Assembly: GCF_000247815.1 (NCBI RefSeq)
Contig: NC_021686.1
Location: forward strand, 6,549,537 to 6,613,536
Origin: Ficedula albicollis
Lineage: Eukaryota > Chordata > Aves > Passeriformes > Muscicapidae
Length of the DNA: 64,000 nucleotides
Direction of reading: 5' to 3'
Positions 12,801-24,529 of the stretch are shown here, piece after piece. Under the pieces are notes generated by a model. That model was not told the DNA's origin. It ran no database searches and saw only the letters and a list, made by a program, of their open reading frames with translations. The first letter of the stretch is position 1. Each line of letters opens with the position of its first letter. The translations under genes and the position numbers were made by a program.

Positions 12801-15469
12801 CAGTAGTGTCATTCTCAGGATCAGTGTCTCTGCATTAACTGATTGACCAGTTCACTGTGAGTTTTGTAGTACTTACACGTAATTGTGATCTGTGGTGGAA
12901 ACTTGCCAGGAACGTGGCATGGAAGTGACGGTCTGTTTGGCATGTGCAGGTAGCTGTTCTGTGAGCTTGTGCATGAGCAGAACTCTGCTGAAGAAGGTGA
13001 TGGTGTCATGAGCACAGTGTGGTTTATATCAGGTCATACTGACCACTCAGCTGGGATATGGAAACAATTGTTGGTATTCACCACTTCTATGTAAAGCAGT
13101 GGTTTTCCCTTAGCTTAACCACTTGAGGACAGTTGAAACTAAACTGCCTTACTCTGCTGTGAAGCAGAAGAGGAGACTTGCATGATATGAAGTGGCTCCT
13201 TTGAGGAGCAAGTAACCAGTTGCTGATGAACAGCAGGCAGTTACCAAAAACTGTTTTATGTCCACCTGAATGCTGCTGCAGTCTGTCACACTTGACTCTG
13301 TCTCATTTCCCACTCCATTTTGAACACACACACATTTGTAGGAGCTCTCTGCACCTCCTTCCCTGCTCCCCTGTTGATTCTGGCACCTGCTCATGTGTTG
13401 TTGAGCATGAAAAGCATCCTGGGTTGCTCAGGAGCTTCAGACAAGAAGGCCAGACTAGATAAAGGGGAGATTCCTATCTGGACTTCAAGGAATCTACCTC
13501 ACCTACCTTCCTTAAGAGCAGCATCTTAAGCCACACAGCTTTTTATACTGTGAAGTTGTGATTATAGTGTTCTAAGCTACAGACTGTTGACAGATTTAAA
13601 CTAGTCAGAGTTTGATATATTTGACATGTTACTTGTAAATCTTCACAGAGTTGTTTCAGGAAATAAGATTTGAGACATAGATACCAATTTTTACGTAAAA
13701 CAATGATAGATGAGAACAAAATAAAGAAAAATTGCATGTTAGTTAAGAGAATGTTACAACGTAGAGGGTAAATTGATGACTAAGCAGCAAAAGAGATTTC
13801 AAAAATGTGTCACAGGAAAAAGTTATCTTAATTCAGTGTTTTGTAAAAGCAAATTGTTATCACTCTAACCTGCATCAAATACTCACACAGTGTTGCATCA
13901 ACTGCTTTGCCATGAGTGAGATAAACTCCTATGATTCCCGAGTTTATCAGCTATCCTACCTAGTAGTTGTCACACTGCTTTATGGCACAGATATTTTAAA
14001 GACTGGCAACTTCCCTGTTTGCAGTGTTTGGGGATTAAGCTTACCCCTTTACAAGGTTACTGTTCTTTAAAATTGAAAAAACAGAAATCATCCCTTAAAG
14101 AAAGCAGAATGCTTAGCAAGACAGAAAAATCAGTATCAGGTTCTGCAAGTGCTGCTATCAGGTTGGTTTTTTCTTTGTATTTACATGATAGTTTTTTTCT
14201 TTTAATTATCATGTGCTTTTGAAATGTTGCTATGCATAAGGTAGAAATGTTCTCTTGTTAGGCAGATTTTAGTCATCAAGTTTCAGAGCTTAGAATACAG
14301 TCATGTCTTGGCTACCCTTGCTGGAACAGTGCATTTCTTTAAAGTGCTTATTTTCAAGGATTAGATATAGAAGATCTCTTACTGTAAATTAGTAGTCTTC
14401 CAGAATTATAAATGTGTTAATGTCATCTGTGCTGTATTTTATTGCTTTTTAAGCTGTCTTGACTTTTAAAAAGTAATTGGCTTCAGTACTTAAGAACATG
14501 TTTACACCGGAGCAATAGGTAATGAGGACTTCACAAGGCACTGATCTGTGCCACTTAAGCTGTATTTTATGCTTCTGGCAGGTATTGATGATGAAAGATC
14601 TAAAATGAGTACTAAGAGCTGTCCCTTGTTGCAGAACACATATTGGATTCCAGTCTGTAAAATTAAATTTCCATTCCAAGGAGAGGGTAATTAATCAAAC
14701 ATGGAGAGCTTAGAAGAGCAGTGCCTGCCTTCCTATTGAAACCATCTCTGTCTCTTTCCTCTATAATCAGTAATGTAAATGTGGTTTGACCTCCTGCTCT
14801 GTGATGCTCTAGTAATTTTCTGACTAGGTGAGGAAGTACTTTTGTTCTTAGAAAGTTTCTTTTCTAGGAACTTCCTGTGCACCAAGCATCATCATCTGAA
14901 CTGCTGTTATCTTTTCAAACCCTGTGTTTGGCTTTATCACAAACCAAATGTAAATGCTACTGTAGGGTATGAGAATAGTAGGGCTGAACAGTCTGAAGTG
15001 TTGTCACCTGCACAGTACTGCACCACTTATAATTCATGGCCGGGGGAAAGGAGAATAATTCTTTGTCACCAGAATTTGTGGTATATAACTTCTCTCAAAG
15101 TTTCTAAAGCAGGTGAGTAGATTGTAATGCAAATAAATACCTGTCAGCCCTCCTTGGTGTAAGTGCTGTTGGCATTGCCAGATACAGCCCAAACTTACAA
15201 ACTTATTCAGATAGGAAGCAGAAAATAAAATTCATAAAAGCTCCTTTATTTCTAAAGAATGAATACTTCCAGCTTCAGAAGTATTTCCCAAACTTAGAAG
15301 GCTCTTGGTGTGGTGTCAAATTGTATTCAAGATACCAGCAGTTATGGATGTGTCCTTGTCACTTATTCTTGTTGCTGCTCTAACATTTATCCTTTGTTTC
15401 CATTCCAGTTTCCCTTCCCTGTGTCATTGTTGAAGGCTCTGTTTGATTTCTGGCTGTGTTTCCCTCTAG

Positions 15470-15546
15470 TAAGGTCTGGCAGGAAAGGACGCCGGCGGGT
15501 GTTTAGTCTGTCGGAGGCTGACAGTCACGGTGGACACTGGGTTTAG
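15470..15546 (+). CDS. CLEC16A: Candidate alternative last coding exon of CLEC16A
   Basis: A long pyrimidine-rich run ending TTTCCCTCTAG (15459-15469) is followed by a short open stretch that, joined in phase 1 to exon D, reads VRSGRKGRRRVFSLSEAD, then SHGGHWV and a TAG stop at 15544-15546. The segment has at least six CpGs in about 50 bases, in an intron where CpG is rare, which suggests retained function or slow change. The product would replace the 108-residue normal ending by 25 residues with a dense Arg/Lys cluster. CLEC16A is known to have shorter C-terminal isoforms in mammals, but I cannot confirm that this exon corresponds to one. No nearby downstream AATAAA is obvious; the next candidates are an ATTAAA near 16,464 and an AATAAA near 17,356. 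Confidence 0.4.
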
Positions 15547-16845
15547 TCCTTCCAGCAGCAGCTGCAGCAGAAACTCCCGCAATACCCACTCAGGCAGGTT
15601 CCTCCATAAGACTTCACAAGCCCATAACAATCAATAGAACATATTTGCTTTCCATGCTGACAGCAATGACAGCGAGGTAGGAAACTGAAGAAAGCATGAT
15701 AACATGTCTCTACATTTTGTTTTGGGAGAACTGTAAAGCAATAATGAGCTGTTCCTGAAAGCCTTGTCTGCAGCTTCTCCCATGTCTCTGGGCACTCTTG
15801 CCAAAGGTGGAAATTGTGCTATCAAGCCTCCAGCTTCAAAGCAGCCATGTCTTCATTTGCACAGGGCAGCCCTGGCTGTAGTGAAATTTAGTAAGTGCAG
15901 GCTCCTGAATGGACAGTAATGCACGTCCTTGGCCAGCAGCAAGAAATCTTTCTATAACCCAGGTCAAATGGACAGGCATTCAGTGTAAGACTGTGCCTGG
16001 ACTCTGATAGAAGCTTAATATTTCTGTGATCAAAAATTCTGGCAACTGTAGCTTCATGGACTATTTGATTGTCCTCAGGTGAGGAGGGGGAACAGATGCA
16101 AAAAAATATGGAAATACACTCCAGATGACCTTTCTTATATAATCTGTTTTAACTTGTATCTAATTAACTTATTTTGTTACTGTAATGGCATGAAGATACT
16201 TCACTCAGCTAGTAGTATATAAACACCCTTTTTCATCTTTTGGATTTAATTTGCAACTTTTTGCTCAATGTATTGTAATTTGTATTTTTGTTATCCTTTC
16301 ATAGTATGTTACTGTACAGCTTAAGACACTTCTCTGTGAATGATACTCATTCTTTCCCTTTTCTGTCCTTTTCCATCTTTCAAAATAACTCTTCTTAACA
16401 TAAGTTAATATAACAAGTTGGGTGTTGTTGGGATTTTTTTGCTGCAGTGATAATCTTTGTAGCATTAAAGAATGATGAAAAAACATGTAAGGCTGTTGAA
16501 GGCTCTGCATCTGAAGAGAGCTAGTAATACCCCAAAACGTGCAAAATTACACCTTGTTTTCAGTAAGTAAAATAAGTTTGGAGATATGGAAGGCTGTTTG
16601 TTAGAACTCAGTGTTAAGATCAAAACCATTTTAAGACACTGACTTCAGTCTCCCTGGTTTTGTTGCACATCTGGCATATATTTTGTGCCAGAACCTTCTT
16701 TCTTAAATACATTGAGGCTAGGGGGAGACAAATAGAAATGCTGTTTTCTAATATTAGGTGGTAACCTTTTGATATTTAAGAGCAGAGCATATCTCAGTGA
16801 CTGGTGGTTTTATCCAGGGAAAAATTACAATTTTTTTTTTCTTTC

Positions 16846-16995
16846 TGTCCAAAAGTCAAACTGCACCAACATGTTGGGCATTTGGGCTTTTTGAAAGCAA
16901 ATTAATATTTTTATGTGTAGTGTCCAAAAGTCAAACTGCACCAACATGTTGGGCATTTGGGCTTTTTGAAAGCAAATTAATATTTTTATGTGTAG
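16846..16995. repeat. Perfect 75-bp tandem duplication
   Basis: Two adjacent copies (16846-16920 and 16921-16995) are identical across 75 bases. Each starts TGTCCAAAAGTC and ends TTTTATGTGTAG. The lack of any difference implies a very recent duplication, a polymorphic repeat, or an assembly artefact. Because 75 is a multiple of three, the open frame on the + strand is duplicated without a break, but there is no sign that it codes for anything. Confidence 0.97.
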
Positions 16996-17521
16996 TATTA
17001 AGGGAAGTTCCAGATAATAAGTAGGGAAATTAGTAGATAACTAGTAGATTATAAGTAGAGAAATCTGTAAACATGCCAGGTACATGAAGCTCTTTAGAAG
17101 CAAGAGCTTGGTACCTATCTTGGTACCTGCTTAAAGACAGACGTTCTTGTGAGCTCTAGACAATGTTCAGAGCTCTCCCTCCTCCAGCCTTCTGTGTGTT
17201 GGGATTTGCTTTCTGGTCATTTTGACAGTAGTGCCACCATGGGTTGCAGCAATCAGCCACTATTCCCTGAAATTCAGTGCCAGAGTGACAGAAGTGAGGC
17301 TGGCAGTGACTAAGGACATCCTGAGAGGAGAGAGAGACTGGCTTCTAGCAAGAGTAAATAAAAGCTGGAGAGAAGCAGAGGGAAGCTCTGATCTTATATT
17401 CTGTACAAATGCTGCCATTGAAATACTGGCCAGTATATTCTGCTTACAGTTTTTGATATTTTTTCTTAATATTTTTTGAGACTTTTGTGTAGAAAGTTTG
17501 GACTTGTTAACACCAGATACC

Positions 17522-17578
17522 TTTTTTTTTTTTTTTTTTTAATGGAGATTTTTTTTTTTTTTAATGGAGACTTTTTTC
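17522..17578. repeat. Interrupted poly-T tracts
   Basis: Two T runs (about 19 and 14 bases) are each followed by AATGGAGA, then a shorter T run. This looks like a small tandem repeat of 'T-run plus AATGGAGA' that has varied in length by slippage. Confidence 0.85.
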
Positions 17579-18410
17579 AAATACTTTTTTTTGTGGCATT
17601 AAGAAGGGAGTCACTTTAGCATTAACTTAGAACCTACCTGGAAGGATTTGGGGACTATCCAGCATAGCAAAAGAATATATGTGTCTTTCATTATTTCAGT
17701 AAATGCAAGTATTAAGAAAATATATTGATATTGTATTGGGAGAGGGAAAGGAATTATTTAAGAAATGAAGTGTGGATTCAGGAGTTACATAGAACTGTAA
17801 TAGAAATGTGCTGTATGCAACATGCTGAACAGAATGCCATTTGATTTATAACACTTACCAGAATGCCTCACGTTTCTGAATCCTGAATTCATGCTATAGT
17901 ATAAGTAAGATTAAAAAATTATGTTGGCAAAGAATATTTGATATTCTTTTAAGATTTTATAGATTCAAAAAGCAGAAACTCACTGTTCTGTACATACTGA
18001 AATGTTAGTGTTTAGCTTGGAATTCAGAGAAATGAGCCTGTATTTCATTGTTTTAGTTAATTTTCCATGTGATTCTTGCATCACTTCCTCCATTATCAGT
18101 TGCTATGTTGTCACTAAAGCTTCTTGACAGATAAAAAGATTCTATAAGGTTATTTTGGATCTGTCCTTATAGTTCAAAAATAACCACTGATGTCTCTTTT
18201 ATTTAAAAGTAGATTTTTTTACCATCTATAAATCTTGATTTTATCAAAGCAAGAAGCTTTAGCCACCAGTTCAGCAAAAGTACATGTGAGTGGTTTCTCG
18301 AGTGAAAATACAACATTGTTTCGTTACCCAAAAGGTTAAAAAAAAAAAAAATCAATAATTTCAGTGTTATCCACTGATACCTTACTGATACCCATTCCAT
18401 TGTCTACTTT

Positions 18411-18435
18411 GGTTTTCTTTTATTTTTTCCTTTTT

Positions 18436-18484
<49 letters not shown>

Positions 18485-18531
18485 TTTTCTTTTATTTTTT
18501 CCTTTTTTCCTTTTTTTTTTTTTTTTTTTTT
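18411..18531. repeat. Long poly-T tract with duplicated flank
   Basis: The block TTTTCTTTTATTTTTTCC occurs twice (from about 18413 and from about 18484). Each copy is followed by a long T run: 46 T at 18438-18483 and 21 T at 18511-18531. The structure suggests tandem duplication of a pyrimidine-rich unit and expansion of the homopolymer. Exact lengths of such runs are often wrong in assemblies. Confidence 0.9.
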
Positions 18532-19642
18532 CATTTGTCTTATGTTCATGCTTTCTGTTCTTTTCCAGGATTAATTGGAATCATATTGAAACTGAAATCT
18601 TTTTAAGGTCACTATGTATTAAAGCCATAACTTAATTCTTAGCTTCTGTATTCACTACATTGCCTTGTAGGCTTTTCTGCAGATGCCTGTACACTTGAAC
18701 ACATGCTGTTTCTTACAAAAGCTTTAAAACTGGTCTGTCTTGAAGCTGGATACCTGTTACTTTAATGGCATCTATTATTGTAGTCTGAAAAAATCCTGAC
18801 TCTTCAGGGCATATTTGGTCATCTAAGGCTCCCTCATCCCCTCCACCCTCTCCATCCTGAGCCAAATGAACAGCTTGCTTGACAATTCACTAGGATTTTT
18901 AGGGGGAAAGGGCAGTACAAATAGCTGTTAATGTTGGAGGGTTTTTCATAACATGAGAAGGTACAGTAGCATATCAGTTTTCTATAGCATTTATGCTTAT
19001 TCTCAGTTTTATGAGTGTTGTATGCTCTATGCTTAGGACAAAATCCCCATGTCTCACCAGGCTGTGTAAAACAGGCCTCTTGCAGCACCTCTCAGTTGCA
19101 GTAGGGACATTATCCTCCTTCCTCTTCTGCCAAAATTCTGCTTTCTGTGGTTGAGGTGTCACTTAAATGTGAATCTGGAGGATGAATTGAGAGAATGACT
19201 CCCAAATTTTTTGTAAGAAACAGGCCACCTTTTGGGAAAGCTGGCTGTAGAGTGGTTCTTACATTTTTTCTTTTATTTCTAAATATCTTCCTGATATGGG
19301 GTAGTGGTTCATTTTAGTTCATACTAAATACTGGAGAAGGTTTCTTACCCTCAGCTTCCTCTCTCTAAGAATATTTCTAATTGTGCTACATATTCTAATA
19401 CTAAATGTATGCGGTTGTCTGATTCCTAACTTGAACAGAATCCTGCTGGCATTTTAGGTTATGCTTTTATAGTATTTTGGTTTATTTCTAATTACTAAAA
19501 TGTGGATGTGTAAGCATAGTTCTTCACAGGACTGCATTTTCCACCCAGTTATTCTTGAACACTCATGAATAATGGTGTATTGTTAGGCTCAATGTGCACA
19601 ATGGCTTGAATATTGATTGTTCTTTGTGTTTTCTTTTCTCAG

Positions 19643-19971
19643 ACGATGCTTCAGTTCCAGAGCAGCCTCCGATGGCCAGTCAGACAATGCTGACTGATGA
19701 AACTCTTTCAGCTGTTTCAAAGTCTGGCAAAAATGCTGTAAAAGCCAGTGACATAGCAACAGCCAGCCTGTCTCCCAGCCTGATTCCTGCACAGCAGCCC
19801 ACGATATCCTTAATCACAGATGACAACACGGACACGCTGAGCGTGGAGTCGCTCACCCTGGTGCCACCAGTTGATCCACACAGCATTCGAACATTCAGCT
19901 GCATCCCTCAGGCCTCTCTGCAGGCTGAAGCTGACATGGTGAAAGAGGTAGTGGGAGAATATTCTGACTAA
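19643..19971 (+). CDS. CLEC16A: CLEC16A terminal coding exon
   Basis: The acceptor TTTTCTTTTCTCAG leads into an exon entered in phase 1 and open to a TAA at 19969-19971; it encodes the last 108 residues. The conserved core reads TASLSPSLIPAQQPTISL, then DNTDTLSVESLTLVPPVDPH, which I recognise as the CLEC16A C-terminus. The part before it (ASVPEQPPMASQTML...) and the last 25 residues (ending VVGEYSD) differ from the human sequence as I recall it, in line with a fast-evolving disordered tail. Together the five exons give 332 residues plus the stop, about a third of the roughly 1,050-residue family length. Confidence 0.95.
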
Positions 19972-21820
19972 AGCCACCATGCAGACTGTAATAAACTATG
20001 AGGGAAATGCAACCAAATTGTGATTTGTTTTTTCACTGGGAGTGCAGATACTTCTGGAGGCCTCAGAGGCCTCAGATCCACACAAAGGGACCAACTGGTG
20101 ACAGAGATTGTCAGCAGCTTTGAGAGCCAACTTTGGATACTCAGCATATCTGAACTGGAGAAGAGAGAAAACCCCCGAACTTTTGAACCTGGACTGGTTC
20201 TTTCCTACCAGTTTCTGTTATACAAGAACATGCAAGTATTTCAGAGGATCTATTGTCTTTCTAAAAGAAACTAATTAATTGTATAAGGTCTACAGTATTA
20301 TGGCAAAGTGAAGACACTTTTGGATACCCAGCTTCATGGTACTGCATTATTACGTCTCTGAAATGAGAGACGTGCCATTGACCAGAAAAAATTTATATTA
20401 TAGGACAGAGGTAAAACTTCCTTTTGAGTCAAGGTGTGTTTTTTCAGTTTGTTTGGTTTGGGGCTTTTTTTTTTTTTTGTGGAGGAGGGGGTATTGGTGT
20501 TTTATTTGGTTTTTTTTGGTTGGTTAGTATTGTTTTTTAATCCTGATCTTGTTCATCTTTTGGAGGTCTGCACAATACCAGCAGGCTTGGCCACATTCAG
20601 TATTGTCTTTGTAGGACTCCAGACTTAAATGTTTTCCATATGTAATATTTATTTCAAGGTTTGATTCAAAGTTAAAATACAATGCTTGCTCAAATTAGCA
20701 TAAGGGATTTTTGAGACTACTTTAGTCTTTGCTTAGCCACCTAGAGAGTAATGTAAAATATTCTAAAAGATTGCTGTAGCTTGTTTGTTCACTTCTGACA
20801 GTCAAATTGCTACACATCTGAGGAGTGGTGATATTCATGCAACTGAAAGACAACTTCAAGAAGCAGACAGAAGCAGTTTTACCCTAAAGAGGTTTTTCAA
20901 ATTTTTCATATTTATGTAGGAAGAGGGTCACCATATCTAACTGATAATTCCTTTGCAGGTCTGATCTCAAAAGGTATTGTGTAATTTTTTTTTTCCTGTA
21001 TGGGATAGTATCTTACTTAAACAACATTGCTGCATAAGTGATTCTAAGTTAACATTACTTCTAGATCCTGACACCAAGTTGACAGAAAAGGGAAAGATGT
21101 TGATTAAAGTTTGCAATGTTCTTTGCTGTTTTGATACATAATTTAACATGAAAGGAATTGAAGTTTTTTCATCAATTTCCAAGTAAGTTAATTTAAATTA
21201 ATAGTAAAATAAGTAGATTGTCATTGTTCGTTTAGTTGGCAATTCCTCAAAGGAGGACTGCTGTTTACTTGGTTTTGATTTCAGTCACCACTGCAATCTG
21301 TTTCCTCATTCTGTCTCTACTGACATTGACTTCTTACCAAATAGGTTAATCTGCAAAGTTTTTACCCACTTCCCAATTGCTTATTGTACCTCTTCATGGC
21401 TGTTACAGGGAATACTTGAAGTGATTTTTCAGTGTTTTATATACATATATATGAGGCTGACTAATTCACAGGTACCACTTTTCTCACTTTTTGTTGACTT
21501 CTTCAAATACTTCAAATATTTGTTGTCTTCTTAATACCTGAATCTTTGCCATCTGGGTGTATGAGGTGTCTGCTACTGAATGCCAGTAATTTTTTTTCCC
21601 CTTATTAATTTTTTCATGCTGTTTTGATTTCTAATTTTCTGTGACTTTGTCTTTCTCTCAGATTGAGTTAACTGGTACTCTGACCTTTCCAGAGTGGCCT
21701 GAACTCTAAATGAGCTCAGAGTTAGGTGTCCTCAGCACTGCAGTGGATTTTTTGTGAAAATCTGGCATTACTAGGATAAGAGCCCACTTTTTGGATTCTA
21801 TAGTCTCATGCTTAAGATGA

Positions 21821-21838
21821 ATTTGCATTCATGCAAAT
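21821..21838. promoter_or_regulatory. Inverted pair of POU octamer motifs (copy 1)
   Basis: ATTTGCAT and its reverse complement ATGCAAAT face each other across the two bases TC. The octamer is the classic binding sequence of OCT1/POU2F1 and related POU factors. In RNA the same bases would form an 8-bp stem with an unfavourably tiny 2-base loop, so a DNA-level palindrome is the simpler reading. Binding is untested. Confidence 0.5.
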
Positions 21839-21902
21839 GAGTCACTCTATTACTAGGATAAGAGCCCACTTTTTGGATTTTATAGTCTCATGCTTAAGAT
21901 GA

Positions 21903-21920
21903 ATTTGCATTCATGCAAAT
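21903..21920. promoter_or_regulatory. Inverted pair of POU octamer motifs (copy 2)
   Basis: The second copy of the octamer palindrome is unchanged. It lies exactly 82 bases after the first, giving four octamers within 100 bases. Confidence 0.5.
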
Positions 21921-23681
21921 GAGTCACTCTTGCAGCTAATGTGCATGTACCTGAACAAGCCTACACATCAGTAACATTTTGGGCACAAGGACTACATGAA
22001 TTTTTATTAGCTGAACTGATTGCAGTCTAGACTTTCTCTGAAATGTTGCAGCATTACACTGTACTCTCAGTAATATTCTAAAGACCATTATAAAAAATGC
22101 CTCACTTAATTGGAAGGCATTTTATGTTAGTTATTAACCTTAAATTCTTGACCTAGATTACACAAAATACCACTGTGCGGGCTGAGTTCCCTTAAATAGA
22201 ATTCATTTTAGACTGGAAAACCTTGATCTTTATTTATCTTGTTTCAGTTCTAGCAAGAATAGATCCATGCACAAGGAGTCTCTTCAATGTATGTGCATAA
22301 TGTGACCCCTGAGCTGTACTGCACAGGAAATGGAGCAAAGGGAAAGAAAGGTGACTTTGTGCTTTTCATTACTTTTGAGTAGCTTTTAAATCGCATGATC
22401 ACTTGTCTAGTGAGAGCTTCACAGGAAATGACTGAGATAGTTACTGTTATTAAGGAAATAGAAGAATAAGTCTGTTTATTTGCCTGAGCCACTTCTGAGG
22501 TAAAAACCTTTCTGAGATCTAACCTAAACCTGTCCCAACTCTGCTCCAGCCGTTTCCTAATTAAGCGGTAAGATGTGATTGACTCTTAATTTCCACACTT
22601 ACTGCAACTGTCTCAGGGTGATTACTTCATGTAATCCAGGAATTCAGTAATTGCCCTGGAATGGAGTATCATTTCACTAGCAGTAAAATAAACTTTATGC
22701 TTGAGCACATAGGTAAGCTGGTCAAACTGTGTGTGTAAGAATGAAGGCATTTCCTAAGAGTAAAAACTTCACTCACGTGGTGCTGCTGTAGCTCAGTGTA
22801 ATCAGTCACTTCACTGCAGGAGACAGGGAGCTCCAGAATAGCCTCAGGAGCAGTGGCACTGACCACTAGGGAGTAGTAGTCAGAAAACATTCTGCTCTTG
22901 TCTTCACTAACCAGCTGATGTTAAACTTGTTTTTAAAAGAGCATTGCCCAGGCAGGCAGCTGCTGTCTGGGAAAACAAATGGTTTAGTCCTGTAGTTGAA
23001 TCAGAGATCTGCAGAGACATCAGCTGGGGGCAGGCAGATGGAGGCCTTTTGCCTGCAAGGTAATTAGTCTCCTTCTTTCAGACAGTCTAATGTAGCCATC
23101 TAAATATAAGTTGAAAATTATCTTCTTGTCTGCTACTGTCCTTCTTCTTGAAAGATTTTTGGTGTGTCCCTGGTTCACAACCACTGTCCTACCCTAGGAT
23201 ATCACCCACCTGTGCACTGCTCTCCTATTGTCTAGCAATCTTTGGAGATGTTCTCCTTTGCTTGCCTGCTGTGTTTCTCTTGACCTTTCCCAACATTTGC
23301 AGCATGAATTAGAAACAAATAGAATAACTCTTCCCATTTCCTATTGGATTCTGAAAAGCAGAGGGTCATCCAAGCAGGGTTTACTAGGGTGAGATGTTTT
23401 TAGGGGCTGGGAGAGGAGTAGTGCTTGGGGGTTTTTCTGCTGCTCAGGACTTGAGCAGCAACAAAGACACAGGAGATGCAGTTCTTGACTGAGTCTCAGA
23501 GAGTTCTTTCATAGGAAAACATATTTTTATATTACATTTGTACAGAATTTTCCCTATTTTGATCTCCCAACATTTTTAGATTTGCACGTTGCTCAGATTT
23601 GATTTCTTTTGCAAGGTGTTAAAAATATATATTTTGTGTTTGTTAATGTATTATGAATGTAAAGCTAAATTTTGATTGTCT

Positions 23682-23687
23682 AATAAA
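23682..23687 (+). terminator. CLEC16A: Probable CLEC16A poly(A) signal
   Basis: AATAAA is followed within 10-30 bases by a GT-rich stretch (GTGGTGGTATCTGGTTTATTG), which is the usual downstream element for cleavage. It lies 3.7 kb after the stop codon. An AATAAA at 19990, only 19 bases after the stop, lacks such a downstream element. Confidence 0.65.
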
Positions 23688-23967
23688 TGTGCACTGTGGT
23701 GGTATCTGGTTTATTGTTTTGCTAAACTGAACTCATTGGTTCTTAATATGAAATGGAAAATCTTGTCATTGTTGGGACTGTCTTGTTAGCATAAATAAAT
23801 GTGTGGAGTGCATTTATTTTAAAAGTAACTAAAAATGGCTTAAGCAGGTAATGGCTAAGAATACATGATAAAAACGTTAAGATCCAGACTAATTCACAGG
23901 ATTCTTTTAAGATCATAATCTGAAGATTCATGAGATTTTTTTTAGTCTTGTTAACCATTACTTTTGG

Positions 23968-24529
23968 TTATGGATACTCATACTAAAGTGAGTTTAAGAC
24001 ATGTAGTAATTGCAGTCTGATCACTTCAGTATGTATGAGAAGATCTGGCAGTTAGTGTTTGGGTGAGTTTAATGACTAACTGCAGCAGAATTATTTACAA
24101 TGAACATGAAGATAATTTTTTTAAGACTTATAATAGATTCAAGTGTGCAATTTTATGGACTATTACAATGTCTAGGAGCTTTGTTTTGCCCAGGGACAGC
24201 ACTGAATATATGTTGTCACAACTTCAGGAAGCCCTCTAGAAGCATTGCTTATGGATACTCATACTAAAGTGAGTTTAAGACATGTAGTAATTGCAGTCTG
24301 ATCACTTCAGTATGTATGAGAAGATCTGGCAGTTAGTGTTTGGGTGTGTTTAATGACTAACTGCGGCAGAAGTATTTACAATGAACATGAAGATAATTTT
24401 TTTAAGACTTATAATAGATTCAAGTGTGCAATTTTATGGACTATTACAATGTCTAGGAGCTTTGTTTTGCCCAGGGACAGCACTGAATATATGTTGTCAC
24501 AACTTCAGGAAGCCCTCTAGAAGCATTGC
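23968..24529. repeat. 281-bp tandem duplication downstream of CLEC16A
   Basis: The copies 23968-24248 and 24249-24529 differ at three visible bases (24066/24347 A-T, 24084/24365 A-G, 24091/24372 T-G). The pair starts about 280 bases after the proposed poly(A) signal. No known mobile element is recognised in the unit, and there are no terminal inverted repeats. Confidence 0.97.

Larger units (their letters stand above)
9876..19642 (+). other. CLEC16A: CLEC16A last intron
   Basis: An intron of about 9.8 kb, GTATTC...TTTTCTCAG, mostly AT-rich unique sequence. It holds a candidate alternative last exon (15470), a perfect 75-bp tandem duplication (16846-16995), and long T tracts at 12,041-12,056, 17,522-17,562 and 18,431-18,531. 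The rest shows no recognisable gene, RNA or repeat. Confidence 0.85.
21767..21930. repeat. 82-bp tandem duplication in the 3' UTR
   Basis: The two copies are 21767-21848 and 21849-21930 and differ at one base (C at 21798, T at 21880). Each runs from ATTACTAGGATAAG to GAGTCACTCT and includes the palindrome ATTTGCAT-TC-ATGCAAAT. The near identity points to a recent event. Confidence 0.97.
19972..23705 (+). other. CLEC16A: CLEC16A 3' untranslated region
   Basis: About 3.7 kb of AT-rich sequence runs from the stop codon to the first strong poly(A) signal at 23682. The length fits the long 3' UTR known for this gene in mammals. It contains a T/G-rich low-complexity patch (about 20,445-20,540), several ATTTA pentamers, and an 82-bp tandem duplication with octamer palindromes (21767-21930). 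No reading frame with homology is seen. The end is inferred from the signal only; earlier cleavage is possible. Confidence 0.7.

Noticed and set aside
19990..19995. AATAAA 19 bases after the CLEC16A stop codon as the main poly(A) signal
   Set aside because: It lacks a good GT-rich downstream element, would give an implausibly short 3' UTR, and a much better site exists at 23682.
22503..22560. CR1-like words (GATCTAACCTAAACCTGTCC) in the 3' UTR
   Set aside because: The resemblance to the antisense CR1 tail is under 60 bases and weak; not enough to call an element.
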